From Bacteroidota bacterium (GTDB taxonomy: Bacteria > Bacteroidota > Bacteroidia > Chitinophagales > LD1): a DNA stretch of 47,241 nucleotides. The first letter of the stretch is position 1. Every line of letters begins with the position of its first letter. Shown one piece after another: positions 37,471-47,241 of the stretch. The stretch is from positions 1-47,241 of the forward strand of contig CANJVG010000013.1 in the NCBI GenBank assembly GCA_947478005.1, in the 5' to 3' direction. Made by a program: the position numbers and the translations under genes. The notes under the pieces are model-generated. The model was not told the origin of the DNA and searched no databases. It saw nothing but the letters and a program-made list of their open reading frames with translations.

Positions 37471-39018
37471 ATGAAGAAGTTTGTCACTGACAGCGGAATA
37501 GAAATTCAACGGGTGTATTCCCTCTGCAAAAATGAAGTAGGTGAGCCGGGGAAATTTCCTTTTACACGGGGAGTGCATTCAGAGATGTATCGAAGTAAGT
37601 TGTGGACCATGCGCCAATATGCTGGATTCTCCACAGCCGAGGAAAGCAACAAACGTTATCATTATTTACTAAGTCAAGGGGTAAGTGGTTTAAGTATAGC
37701 CTTCGACCTGCCTACGCAAATAGGTTACGATAGCGACCACGAACTTTCAGAAGGGGAAGTAGGAAAAGTAGGAGTTGCCATTGATTCATTGGAAGACATG
37801 GAAACACTATTCAATGGAATTAAACTGGACGAAGTGTCCACCAGTATGACCATTAATTCAACAGCCTATATCTTGCTCTCCTTATATATAGCACTTGCGA
37901 AGAAGCAGGGCGCGGATTTAAAAAAGCTAACGGGCACTATTCAAAACGACATTCTGAAAGAGTATGCTGCACGTGGCACCTACATTTATCCGCCCAAGCC
38001 GAGCATGAAAATAATTACTGACATTTTTGAGTATTGCAACACCGAAGTACCAAAGTGGAATACTATTTCCATTTCCGGGTACCACATTCGAGAAGCAGGC
38101 TCAACTGCGGTGCAGGAAATTGCTTTCACACTTTCGAACGGGAAAGCTTATTGTATTGCCGCGCAAAAAAAGGGTTTGGATATTAATCAGTTTGGTCAGC
38201 GACTTTCTTTCTTCTTTAACGCACACAACAATTTTTTTGAAGAGATAGCTAAATTCAGAGCCGCGAGAAGAATGTGGGCAAAGATTACTTTAGTGCTTGG
38301 TGCTACAGATGTGCGGGCGCAAATGCTTCGCTTCCATACTCAAACCGGAGGCAGTACCCTTACGGCACAGCAACCGAAGAACAATATTTCCCGAGTTACC
38401 TTACAGGCACTTGCTGCAGTATTGGGTGGGACACAGTCACTGCATACAAATGGATATGATGAAGCGCTTTCTTTGCCCACGGAAGAAGCGGCAAAGGTAG
38501 CGCTGCGTACCCAACAAATTATAGGTCACGAAAGTGGAGTTGCTGAAACTGTTGATCCCCTTGCGGGCTCTTATTTTATCGAAACCCTTACAGACCAAAT
38601 AGAAGAAGCGGCTTGGAAATACATTCAGCGAATTGATGAGATGGGTGGTAGTGTTTCGGCTATTGAACAAGGGTTCATGCAAAATGAAATTGCCCGGGCT
38701 TCATACAGCTACCAACAATCGGTAGAATCGAAAGAAAAAATTATTGTAGGTGTTAATCAATTTGTTGAAAAGGAAGCCATCCCCACTGGACTTTTGCGCA
38801 TAGATGACTCTATTCGTAAAATTCAATCTGAAAAATTGGCAAAGCTTCGGGCAAAGAGAAATAATGGCAGGGTTCAAGAATGTTTGAGTAGAATAAAACA
38901 AGCGGCTAAGGAAGAAAGCAACATCATGCCTTATGTAGTTGAAGCGGTTGAAAGTTATGCAACCCTTGGAGAAATTGCTGATTCGCTTAGGGCTATTTAT
39001 GGAGAATATCAAGGTTAA
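37471..39018 (+). CDS. Methylmalonyl-CoA mutase catalytic (large) subunit lacking a fused B12-binding domain
   Basis: [74 protein letters not shown]-like [17 protein letters not shown]; ends at about 515 aa without a GxVxGxG/DxHxxG cobalamin domain. Confidence 0.9.
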   Translation: MKKFVTDSGIEIQRVYSLCKNEVGEPGKFPFTRGVHSEMYRSKLWTMRQYAGFSTAEESNKRYHYLLSQGVSGLSIAFDLPTQIGYDSDHELSEGEVGKVGVAIDSLEDMETLFNGIKLDEVSTSMTINSTAYILLSLYIALAKKQGADLKKLTGTIQNDILKEYAARGTYIYPPKPSMKIITDIFEYCNTEVPKWNTISISGYHIREAGSTAVQEIAFTLSNGKAYCIAAQKKGLDINQFGQRLSFFFNAHNNFFEEIAKFRAARRMWAKITLVLGATDVRAQMLRFHTQTGGSTLTAQQPKNNISRVTLQALAAVLGGTQSLHTNGYDEALSLPTEEAAKVALRTQQIIGHESGVAETVDPLAGSYFIETLTDQIEEAAWKYIQRIDEMGGSVSAIEQGFMQNEIARASYSYQQSVESKEKIIVGVNQFVEKEAIPTGLLRIDDSIRKIQSEKLAKLRAKRNNGRVQECLSRIKQAAKEESNIMPYVVEAVESYATLGEIADSLRAIYGEYQG

Positions 39019-39024
39019 ATCAGC

Positions 39025-39762
39025 ATGAGAAATTTTTTTCTTTTTTTTCTACTCCTTGGCGTTTCTTCGTGCTCTAAGCATTTTGTAGCTACCCAATACA
39101 GCTTTCAGGAGGAAAACATTAAACCCGGCTCTGCAGTTGACACAAGACTTTCGACCATAATAAAGCCATACAAAGATTCACTCGACAAGGAAATGAATAT
39201 TGTTCTCGCTATTTCAGATACTATTCTAACCAAATCAGTTCCTGAAAGCGATTTAGGTAATTTAATGTGTGATTTGGTTTTGAAAAAGAGCAAAGATTAT
39301 AGTGAGCAGAAAGTAGACTTTACCTTTCTAAATAACGGAGGAATTCGTTTACCCAATTTACCTAAAGGGAATATTACTTTAGGTAAAGTAATTGAACTCA
39401 TGCCCTTTGAAAATTTGATTGACATTATGCAAGTGAATGGAAAGACGCTTGACACCCTCTTCAATTACATGGCCTCGAAAGGTGGTTGGCAAGTAAGCGG
39501 TGCTCGATATAAAATAAAAGATGGAAAATCAATGGATGTTCAGATTCAAGGAATCCCCTTGAATCTGAATGCAACCTATACCATCGCTGTTTCAGATTAT
39601 TTGGCACAAGGTGGAGATAATTGCAACATGCTTTCATACCTCCCTAAATCGATTCTATCAAAGAGCCTCCGAGATGCTATTATTGACGGACTTAAAGAGA
39701 TGAATTTAAAAGGGGAGCATATCAAAAGTATAATTGACGGGCGAGTGCAAATGGTTAAGTGA
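39025..39762 (+). CDS. 5'-nucleotidase C-terminal-domain lipoprotein
   Basis: Lipobox LGVSSC; ESDLGNLMCDLVL...FLNNGGIRLPNLPKGNITLGKVIELMPFEN. Confidence 0.88.
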   Translation: MRNFFLFFLLLGVSSCSKHFVATQYSFQEENIKPGSAVDTRLSTIIKPYKDSLDKEMNIVLAISDTILTKSVPESDLGNLMCDLVLKKSKDYSEQKVDFTFLNNGGIRLPNLPKGNITLGKVIELMPFENLIDIMQVNGKTLDTLFNYMASKGGWQVSGARYKIKDGKSMDVQIQGIPLNLNATYTIAVSDYLAQGGDNCNMLSYLPKSILSKSLRDAIIDGLKEMNLKGEHIKSIIDGRVQMVK

Positions 39763-39768
39763 TACATT

Positions 39769-40689
39769 ATGAAAAGGAAGGCATTCATACAAAAATCATT
39801 ATCAGTTGGTTTGCTGTTAGGAGCAAGTACATTCCCGTTCGAGGCGTTTGCAAAAGGCGATTCCAAGAGAGTTACGATACTTCACACCAACGACCAACAT
39901 AGCCGTATTGAATCTTTCCCAATGGATGGCGGAAAGTTTCAGGGATTGGGAGGGTTCGCCCAACGCGCAGTTTTGATAAATGAAATTCGAAAGGTTGAAA
40001 AAAATATTTTGCTGCTTGACAGCGGGGATATTTTTCAAGGCACCCCATATTTTAATAAATATGGAGGGGAGTTGGAATTCAAGCTAATGAGCGAAATGGG
40101 GTATGATGCTTCAACCTTAGGAAACCATGATTTTGATGCCGGTATTAACGGATTTGTAAAACAACTACCGCACGCATCGTTTCCATTTTTGAATTGTAAC
40201 TATGATTTTAGAGATACAGCAATGGAAGGGAAAATTCAAACCCACAAAATTTTTCAGTTTGATAATATTAAAGTGGGTGTATTCGGTTTGGGCATAGAAC
40301 TAAACGGTTTAGTTCCGAAAGCTTTATATGGTGGAGTAAGATACAATGAACCAATAGTAAATGCGAATAGGATTGCGAAACTATTAAAGTACGACCATGG
40401 TTGTGATTTAGTGATTTGTCTTTCCCACCTTGGGTACAAATACGATGAAAAGAAAGTAAGTGATATGGACTTAGCCTATCAGTCACAGAACATTGATTTG
40501 ATTTTAGGCGGACATACGCATACATTTTTTACAAAACCAGAGGAATTCAAAAATGCAGACGGAGCCAAAGTCTTGGTGAATCAAGTTGGTTGGGCTGGAA
40601 TTTATTTAGGACGATTGGACTTTTATTTTGAGCGGAAAAAAAAAGGTATTTTGATAGCTGACTATCCAAAACTAATTTCGAAAGTTTAG
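39769..40689 (+). CDS. Metallophosphatase (5'-nucleotidase N-terminal catalytic domain)
   Basis: TILHTNDQHSRIE, LLLDSGDIFQGTPYFNKYGG, STLGNHDFDAG, LILGGHTHTFF. Confidence 0.92.
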   Translation: MKRKAFIQKSLSVGLLLGASTFPFEAFAKGDSKRVTILHTNDQHSRIESFPMDGGKFQGLGGFAQRAVLINEIRKVEKNILLLDSGDIFQGTPYFNKYGGELEFKLMSEMGYDASTLGNHDFDAGINGFVKQLPHASFPFLNCNYDFRDTAMEGKIQTHKIFQFDNIKVGVFGLGIELNGLVPKALYGGVRYNEPIVNANRIAKLLKYDHGCDLVICLSHLGYKYDEKKVSDMDLAYQSQNIDLILGGHTHTFFTKPEEFKNADGAKVLVNQVGWAGIYLGRLDFYFERKKKGILIADYPKLISKV

Positions 40690-40881
40690 TTGCACGTTAA
40701 ACTTATTTTCTAAAAAAGAAAGAGTTCGCTCGTCTTTTTCACCTAAAAGAAATTTTTTGATACCCTGCAAAAAATAGTTGAAAAACAAGAGCGGAAAAAT
40801 TTTTTTGTAAACTTTCTTTTCCTCATTTTCACGTCACACTTTTTGACAGACACATTTTTAGTACACATTAAATAGAGCCCC

Positions 40882-42327
40882 GTGAGCATGAAAGAAAAAT
40901 CGTCTAACAGCGTTTGGAATGAATGTCTTGAAATTATCAAAGACAACGTAAGTGCACAAAGTTTTAAGACGTGGTTTGAGCCTATTAAGCCGGTGGAACT
41001 GAATGGCACCATTCTTACTATTCAGGTACCTTCTCAGTTTTTTTACGAATGGTTAGAGGAACATTATGTAGCCTTGTTAAGAAAAACTATCAAACGAGAA
41101 TTAGGAGTTAATGCAAGATTAGAATATAGAATTGTGGTTGAAAACTCTTCCAATGGCAATCTGCCATCAACAGTAGATTATCCCAATCAGAATTCAGGAA
41201 ACAATCAAAACCCAGAAGTTGGGTTTCCTTACTTTTTAAACGGAAATCAAATAAAAAACCCATTTGTAATTCCGGGGTTGAAAAAAATTAACGTTGACCC
41301 TCAATTAAATGCGAGCTACAATTTTGACTCCTTTGTAGAAGGAGATTGTAATCGATTAGCACGTAGTGCAGGGTATGCGGTTGCTCAAAAACCAGGTGGG
41401 ACTGCATTTAATCCGCTTGTAATTTATGGGGGAGTAGGTTTAGGAAAAACACACTTAGCGCAAGCAATTGGCAATGAAGTGAAAGCTAACTTCCCGAATA
41501 AGACAGTTCTTTATGTGTCAAGTGAAAAGTTCACGAACCAATTTTTTGATGCAGTAAAGAATAATTCAGTAAACGACTTTATTCATTTCTATCAACTAAT
41601 TGATGTTTTGTTGATGGATGATATTCAGTTTTTTGGGAATAAGGAAAAGACTCAGGACATCTTCTTCCATATTTTCAACCACCTTCATCAAAATGGTAAG
41701 CAGTTAGTGTTGACTACTGATCGTCCTCCACGCGACCTTGAAGGTATGGAAGAAAGGTTACTCTCGAGATTTAAATGGGGACTTAGTGCAGATTTACAAA
41801 TTCCCGACTTCGAAACCCGCATAGCTATTCTGGAGAAAAAAATGTATGCTGATGGCATTGAACTTCCGAGAGAAGTAGTTGAGTTTGTGGCATATAATAT
41901 AAATACTAATGTGCGTGAATTAGAAGCTGCTTTAATTTCTCTTTTAGCTCAGGCATCATTAAATAAGAAGGAGGTTGATTTAGACCTGGCCAAGAAGATT
42001 ATCAAAAATTTCGTAAAGAGTATTTCGCGTGAAGTTTCTATTGATTACATTCAGAAAACGGTTTGTGATTACTTTAGTGTCAATGTAGACATGCTTCGCG
42101 AGAAGACAAGAAAGAGAATGATTGTTCAAGCGCGTCAACTATCTATGTTCCTAGCAAAGAACTATACCAAAAATTCATTAAAGGTTATTGGAAAACACTT
42201 TGGCGGAAGAGATCACTCTACTGTTATTCACTCTTGTCAGGCTGTTCAGAATCTAATAGATACAGACCAGGAATTCAGAGATGCAGTGGCGGATATTCAA
42301 AAGAAAATACAGATGAGTATATCGTAG
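40882..42327 (+). CDS. dnaA: Chromosomal replication initiator DnaA
   Basis: YNFDSFVEGDCNRLARSA, GGVGLGKTHLAQAIGNE, LLMDDIQFF, C-terminal FGGRDHSTVIHS. Confidence 0.97.
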   Translation: MSMKEKSSNSVWNECLEIIKDNVSAQSFKTWFEPIKPVELNGTILTIQVPSQFFYEWLEEHYVALLRKTIKRELGVNARLEYRIVVENSSNGNLPSTVDYPNQNSGNNQNPEVGFPYFLNGNQIKNPFVIPGLKKINVDPQLNASYNFDSFVEGDCNRLARSAGYAVAQKPGGTAFNPLVIYGGVGLGKTHLAQAIGNEVKANFPNKTVLYVSSEKFTNQFFDAVKNNSVNDFIHFYQLIDVLLMDDIQFFGNKEKTQDIFFHIFNHLHQNGKQLVLTTDRPPRDLEGMEERLLSRFKWGLSADLQIPDFETRIAILEKKMYADGIELPREVVEFVAYNINTNVRELEAALISLLAQASLNKKEVDLDLAKKIIKNFVKSISREVSIDYIQKTVCDYFSVNVDMLREKTRKRMIVQARQLSMFLAKNYTKNSLKVIGKHFGGRDHSTVIHSCQAVQNLIDTDQEFRDAVADIQKKIQMSIS

Positions 42328-42349
42328 CAATTCAATAACCTAATTTATT

Positions 42350-42387
42350 AAGACCCGCAAGACTTCATCTTCTTGCGGGTCTTTTTT
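42350..42387 (+). terminator. Strong Rho-independent terminator after dnaA
   Basis: AAGACCCGCAAGA-cttcatct-TCTTGCGGGTCTT-TTTT; 13-bp perfect stem. Confidence 0.92.
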
Positions 42388-42464
42388 ATTGCCATGTATT
42401 GGGTGTAATCGTAATTTTTATTCTTAGGAAGTTTGATATTTTCACGCCTCTAAAACAAAACTCT

Positions 42465-43727
42465 ATGCCATACTTATTTACATCCGAATCAGTTTCGGAA
42501 GGACATCCTGATAAAGTTGCAGACCAAATATCGGATGCACTTATCGATAATTTTTTAGCCTACGACCCACAGTCCAAGGTAGCCTGCGAAACATTAGTTA
42601 CCACCGGTTTGGTTGTTCTTGCAGGTGAGGTAAAATCGAATGCCTATTTAGATGTACAGGAAATTGCCCGTGATGTAATTCGCAAAATCGGTTACACTAA
42701 AGCCGAATATATGTTTGAAGCAAACAGTTGCGGAATTTTATCTGCTATTCACGAACAAAGTGCAGATATTAATCAAGGAGTAGAGAGAAAGAAACCTGAA
42801 GAACAAGGTGCAGGTGACCAAGGTATGATGTTCGGTTATGCAAGTCGCGAGACAGATAACTATATGCCTCTTCCGTTGGAATTAGCGCATACTTTATTGC
42901 GTGAACTTTCCGCTATTCGGAGAGAAGGTAAAGTAATGCAGTACTTACGTCCCGATGCAAAGAGCCAGGTAACTATTGAGTATGGCGATGATAATAAGCC
43001 GGTGAAAATTGATGCTATTGTTATTTCTACACAACATGATGACTTTGCCAAAGATGCGGTAATGTTGAAGAAGATAAAGGAAGATGTCATTAACATTCTT
43101 GTTCCACGCGTAATGAAGAAGTTACCTAAGCGTGTTCAGGCTTTGTTCAACAACCAAATAAAATATCACGTTAACCCAACCGGTAAATTTGTTATAGGTG
43201 GACCACATGGTGATACCGGATTGACAGGTAGAAAAATCATCGTAGATACCTATGGCGGCAAAGGTGCCCACGGTGGTGGTGCATTCAGCGGCAAAGATCC
43301 TTCAAAGGTGGATCGCTCTGCTGCTTATGCGACCCGTCATATTGCCAAGCATTTAGTTGCTGCAGGAGTTTGTGATGAGGCGTTGGTTCAAGTTGCTTAC
43401 GCTATTGGTGTTGCGCAGCCCGTGGGCTTGTTTGTAAACACTTACGGAACAGCTAAGGTGAATTTAAACGATGGACAAATTGCTGCTAAGATTGCTAAGA
43501 TTCCGGAGTTTGATATGCGTCCTTATTTTATTGAAAAGCGTTTTAATCTTCGCACCCCTATTTATTTGGAAACTGCTTCTTATGGTCACATGGGAAGAGA
43601 AAGCAAGGTTGTAGAGAAGACCTTTAACAAAGGAAAAGCTACTGAGAAAAAAGTGAAAGTAAAATTGTTCCCTTGGGAAGAATTGAACTCGGTGTCTGTG
43701 GTTAAAAAAGCCTTCGGTTTGAAATAA
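42465..43727 (+). CDS. metK: S-adenosylmethionine synthetase
   Basis: [58 protein letters not shown]; start at the internal Met. Confidence 0.97.
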   Translation: MPYLFTSESVSEGHPDKVADQISDALIDNFLAYDPQSKVACETLVTTGLVVLAGEVKSNAYLDVQEIARDVIRKIGYTKAEYMFEANSCGILSAIHEQSADINQGVERKKPEEQGAGDQGMMFGYASRETDNYMPLPLELAHTLLRELSAIRREGKVMQYLRPDAKSQVTIEYGDDNKPVKIDAIVISTQHDDFAKDAVMLKKIKEDVINILVPRVMKKLPKRVQALFNNQIKYHVNPTGKFVIGGPHGDTGLTGRKIIVDTYGGKGAHGGGAFSGKDPSKVDRSAAYATRHIAKHLVAAGVCDEALVQVAYAIGVAQPVGLFVNTYGTAKVNLNDGQIAAKIAKIPEFDMRPYFIEKRFNLRTPIYLETASYGHMGRESKVVEKTFNKGKATEKKVKVKLFPWEELNSVSVVKKAFGLK

Positions 43728-43765
43728 ACCTTCATTACTTCTAAAAGAAATAAAGCTATAAATTG

Positions 43766-43790
43766 AGTCCCGCGAAAGCGGGACTTTTTA
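43766..43790 (+). terminator. Rho-independent terminator after metK
   Basis: AGTCCCGC-gaaa-GCGGGACT-TTTTA. Confidence 0.88.
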
Positions 43791-43796
43791 TTTTCC

Positions 43797-45149
43797 ATGA
43801 ATCACAAAAGAAGTATTCTCTTATTTTTTCTTCTAGCTATTGCGCTGCTGCCTTACCTGATTATTTGCTTTTACGCTGCTCCGTATGCTGATGATTTTTG
43901 TTTCGGTTGGACGGCTTCTGCTAATATTCCCTTTTCACAAAAAATTCTGAACCAATATTTGCATTGGAACGGAAGATACTCGGCTGATGTGCTGGTGAAT
44001 TTTCATCCGCTGGTAACGGGGCAAATTATCTTCTATCAGTTTGCTGCCTTTCTTTCAATTATTGCAACTCCCTTTGTTTTGCTTTTTCTGCTTCGATTGC
44101 TGGTGGTTGATTTCTCCTTTTCAGTTATCGCATCTTTGCTGGGTTCTCTTTTTTATCTCTGTTATATGCCCACTATTACTGAAGGCATTTACTGGTTTAT
44201 CGGCAGTTGTAATTATCATTTAGGGAATCTCTTTTTGCTATTACATTTTATCTTTCTGATGAAATCTCTAGCTACCAAAGATCCATCGAAGTACGCGTTT
44301 CTTTTTTCTGCATTTCTGCTTGTCATAATTTCTATCGGATTTAATGAAGTGGGAGCTTTTCTTATTCCCCTGTTCTATTTTTCGGTGATGGTGTGGAGGG
44401 GAAGGCTGAAGGCTGAAAAGCAAAAGCTAATTACCGCGCTTTTTATCATAAGCTTTGTTGCATCAGCCTTTGTTTTTTTCTCTCCCGGAAATTTTACGCG
44501 CTCGAATGAATTTACGGAACGCTATAACTTACTGTACTCCTTGTTTTATGCTTCGGCACAAACCATTCGTTTTTGGGGAACCTGGATATTGAATCTGCCG
44601 CTTATTCTTCTGAGTTTATTGCTTGTGGCAAATGCTGAAAAAATAAAGTTGCGGGTTTTTCTTTTTGACTATAGAATTTTATTGGCGGCTATTGTTGTTG
44701 TTGTCTTCGCGGGTTCTTTCCTTCCTTATTTTGCTACAGGTATGCTGGGGCAGCATCGAACTATCAACTATGTTTTTTTCTTCTTCCTGTTACTATGGCC
44801 TTTTTTTCTGCTCTCCTTGTCGCAGAAATATTTGCTGTACGAAAAATTGAATTGGTTGAAGGGAGAATTCCGAATTTTCAGTCTGACCGCATTGAGCATT
44901 TGTTGGATGACTATTTCGGGAAATGGTAAGCTGATAATAAACGATTGGAAGAACGACCGATTTAGAAAGTATGAGGCGGCCTTTTTTGAAAGACAGGAAA
45001 CGATTCTTCAAAATCCGAATGGAGTCATTCAACCCCTGGCCGTTATTCCAAGAACGTTTCGAATAGTGGATGCAAAAGCCGATACTACCTGGTGGGTAGA
45101 TAAGTGTATGAGACAGTTCTACACCGAAACAAAAATTAAACTGAAGTGA
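43797..45149 (+). CDS. Polytopic membrane protein, DUF6056-like
   Basis: Multiple TM helices; APYADDFCFGWTA...HWNGRYSADVLVNFHPLV resembles the DUF6056/GT-C-like family. Confidence 0.65.
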   Translation: MNHKRSILLFFLLAIALLPYLIICFYAAPYADDFCFGWTASANIPFSQKILNQYLHWNGRYSADVLVNFHPLVTGQIIFYQFAAFLSIIATPFVLLFLLRLLVVDFSFSVIASLLGSLFYLCYMPTITEGIYWFIGSCNYHLGNLFLLLHFIFLMKSLATKDPSKYAFLFSAFLLVIISIGFNEVGAFLIPLFYFSVMVWRGRLKAEKQKLITALFIISFVASAFVFFSPGNFTRSNEFTERYNLLYSLFYASAQTIRFWGTWILNLPLILLSLLLVANAEKIKLRVFLFDYRILLAAIVVVVFAGSFLPYFATGMLGQHRTINYVFFFFLLLWPFFLLSLSQKYLLYEKLNWLKGEFRIFSLTALSICWMTISGNGKLIINDWKNDRFRKYEAAFFERQETILQNPNGVIQPLAVIPRTFRIVDAKADTTWWVDKCMRQFYTETKIKLK

Positions 45150-45150
45150 T

Positions 45151-46230
45151 TTAGCTGGAGAAAAACAGAAAACGCAGATACAGCACGCTTTTGCCTGCCG
45201 GTGATTTAGAATAATCGAGTACTACGGCTCCGTATTTATCGTTTCTGAATTCTAAATCGGAAAGTGTTTTTGATTCTTTGTTCGAAATGCAAGAAGCCAC
45301 CCAACCGTCTTTGGCCGGAAAGCTTTCCATCAATTTTTTCTCAAAGGCCTTGTAAGTAGTTTGAAAGGCAGGGTCGGTTTCTTCGCCTTCGAGCAGAACA
45401 GAAACAAAATCAAGTTGCGAGGAGGCAAAGGGGAAACTATAGAGCATATTAAATTTTTCGCCCGGAATTTTATGCTTGGTACGATAGGTAAACTTATAGT
45501 TCCAAAAGTTAGCCACATGATTCAATCCATCGCGGATGGTCGCAAAATTCGATTCGCGGTAAGCTTTGAACACATCTAAGATGGCGCGCTTGAAAGGAGA
45601 TAGATTTTCGACCTTAGTTTCTGTTTTGGATGCAACGGTCGAAGTGGGAACAGTGGTGTAGGGTTGCGCTTTTTTTTCTTCTAACTGATATTTGGTTACT
45701 GCATTTACATTCACCAATACAGGTGGAGCCGATTTCAGAACAGGCGGCACAAACGGTTTTGCTTCTTTTAAAAACCGGATGGAATGAATGGTTTTAAATT
45801 TATCATCGGTAAAGGCAACCTCTATTGCATATTTATCCTGATAGTATTTGAGCACATTTCGGCCCAATAATTTTTGGCCCTCCCCTAATTTCAGATTGAG
45901 CTTTGCGCTGTCGTCTTTCATCTGAATTTTATAAGGCAGCACCGAGTTGAATTTGGAAAAAGGCTTGCCATTGAGTACAAAATTTTCTCCGGCCACTATC
46001 AGGCTTTCTATTTTGTCGCTCATTGCATTGACCGATAGTTTGATACCCCTGGTGGGGCTTTCGAAATTTTTATCGAGCACCCATTGCTCTTTCACGGGTT
46101 TGTAATCTTTGGTTGCTGTGCTAAAACCAATAAGCTGCACCAAGCGACTCCCGGTATATTGAGAACAAACAATCGTTGTTTGAAAAAGGAAAGAGATAAA
46201 GAAAACTGCTATCACCCACTGCTGCTTCAT
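45151..46230 (-). CDS. Hypothetical secreted protein
   Basis: Signal peptide MKQQWVIAVFFISFLFQTTIVCSQ; no recognised domain. Confidence 0.65.
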   Translation of the reverse strand: MKQQWVIAVFFISFLFQTTIVCSQYTGSRLVQLIGFSTATKDYKPVKEQWVLDKNFESPTRGIKLSVNAMSDKIESLIVAGENFVLNGKPFSKFNSVLPYKIQMKDDSAKLNLKLGEGQKLLGRNVLKYYQDKYAIEVAFTDDKFKTIHSIRFLKEAKPFVPPVLKSAPPVLVNVNAVTKYQLEEKKAQPYTTVPTSTVASKTETKVENLSPFKRAILDVFKAYRESNFATIRDGLNHVANFWNYKFTYRTKHKIPGEKFNMLYSFPFASSQLDFVSVLLEGEETDPAFQTTYKAFEKKLMESFPAKDGWVASCISNKESKTLSDLEFRNDKYGAVVLDYSKSPAGKSVLYLRFLFFSS

Positions 46231-46383
46231 TCCGTATTATTATTAAATCGAAAATATTTTTTTGCAAGCAGATAATTTTGGTTGTTGTTCAATTGATAAA
46301 CATACAGAGTTGTGCAATCGACTATTTATTTAAACAGTTTTTTTGTACCCATTATTTTTTTGTGCCGGTAGCGAGCCTCATTT

Positions 46384-47241
46384 TCATTCTTCCTTCTTCG
46401 CTATCTTCTCTTTCCTTAGCAGCATCTTCACTTTGCCCGAAGTAGTATTTTCAATAACCAAAAATTTCTTTAATGGCTCTTCAGCTTCCACAGAAATTAT
46501 TTCTCCTGCATTCAACAAATATTTTTGCGCTGGTTTTTCTTTTGCAGTGTTTGCCTGCCAATATTCTACAGGCTCGTTGCTTTGATTAGTCAGCCTGAGC
46601 TTATATTTTTTCAGTACGGTGGACCACAATATTTTTCGCAGTCCATTAGCATCGAGCTCGAAATATGTTTTAATGATTTTGGCGCGATGCGAAGGAGCCA
46701 GTAAAAACAATTTTCGTTTGGCCGGGCTGGTGGCAAACACCGTGGGTGCCACCATAGCCACTTGTTGCCCAAAGCCATAGTAAGTGTTGAGAAGTTCGAT
46801 GCGGCTTCGTGTTTGAGTGGGGCGCTCCTGCTTTTTCAATTGCTGCTTTTTATTGTCTTCGCGCAGCTCGTTGGCAAGCGCAGCTATTTCATCAATAGCG
46901 GCCTGGGTATAACCCTTGGCAATCAACTCAGTTTTATATTTCATCGCTACCCCATACAGGGTTTCCATAAACTGCACCATCCGCAATGGGCTATTGCGCA
47001 CCTTGCTGTATTTTCCTTCGCCAAATTCTTTCAGTGCCTCCGCATTTTTTGGAAACGCCTTGACCACAAAATATTTCACTTCTATATATTTAGTCTGGCA
47101 TTTTTGCAGGGCAGTAATGGACTCGTCCAACAAAATCTCTCCTTGAATAACTTCTAGCTTGTCGGGATAAAATTTGAGCACCTGCTCCTGAATGGCTTTC
47201 CAATTGTTTAAAAAAGCAGCATCTAAACCGGGGTCGAACGC
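46384..47241 (-). CDS. Hypothetical protein, 5' end beyond the window edge
   Basis: The listed ORF begins at GTG 47181, but the frame stays open to 47241 (AFDPGLDAAFLNNWKAIQEQV...), so the true start is probably outside. Confidence 0.65.
   Translation of the reverse strand, partial: AFDPGLDAAFLNNWKAIQEQVLKFYPDKLEVIQGEILLDESITALQKCQTKYIEVKYFVVKAFPKNAEALKEFGEGKYSKVRNSPLRMVQFMETLYGVAMKYKTELIAKGYTQAAIDEIAALANELREDNKKQQLKKQERPTQTRSRIELLNTYYGFGQQVAMVAPTVFATSPAKRKLFLLAPSHRAKIIKTYFELDANGLRKILWSTVLKKYKLRLTNQSNEPVEYWQANTAKEKPAQKYLLNAGEIISVEAEEPLKKFLVIENTTSGKVKMLLRKEKIAKKEE

Noticed and set aside
40690-40881. Possible oriC next to dnaA
   Set aside because: The AT-rich gap was scanned for TTATCCACA-like DnaA boxes and none were obvious; dnaA location alone does not establish an origin.

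Overview
The window is a Bacteroidota-type chromosome segment, judged from the T9SS C-terminal domain, SprB-type repeats, DUF4476/DUF6056-like proteins, TAnnTTTG-like promoter boxes and gene content. From about 24 to 46 kb it is mostly housekeeping: pheT, ligA, a TolC/HlyD pair, atpG, scpB, a methylmalonyl-CoA mutase subunit, a split 5'-nucleotidase, dnaA and metK. From about 0.4 to 21 kb it is accessory in character. First comes a compact three-gene operon (PqqD-like, ATP-grasp, PLP fold-III decarboxylase) with a terminator. A regulator with an HMA-like domain and an AraC HTH lies upstream of it on the same strand. Next is a dense island of five radical SAM enzymes: two closely related N-terminal-twitch paralogs flanking an antisense B12-type radical SAM, plus two SPASM-type enzymes. 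They are interleaved with glycosyltransferases, an arylsulfotransferase-like propeller, three SGNH-hydrolase-like paralogs and one truncated remnant. Two tandem arrays are not explained by genes: a degenerate array of strict 21-bp period at about 19.65-19.86 kb, and a 41/42-bp array of ten units at about 26.73-27.17 kb. All assignments come from reading the sequence and translated ORFs. No database search was run.
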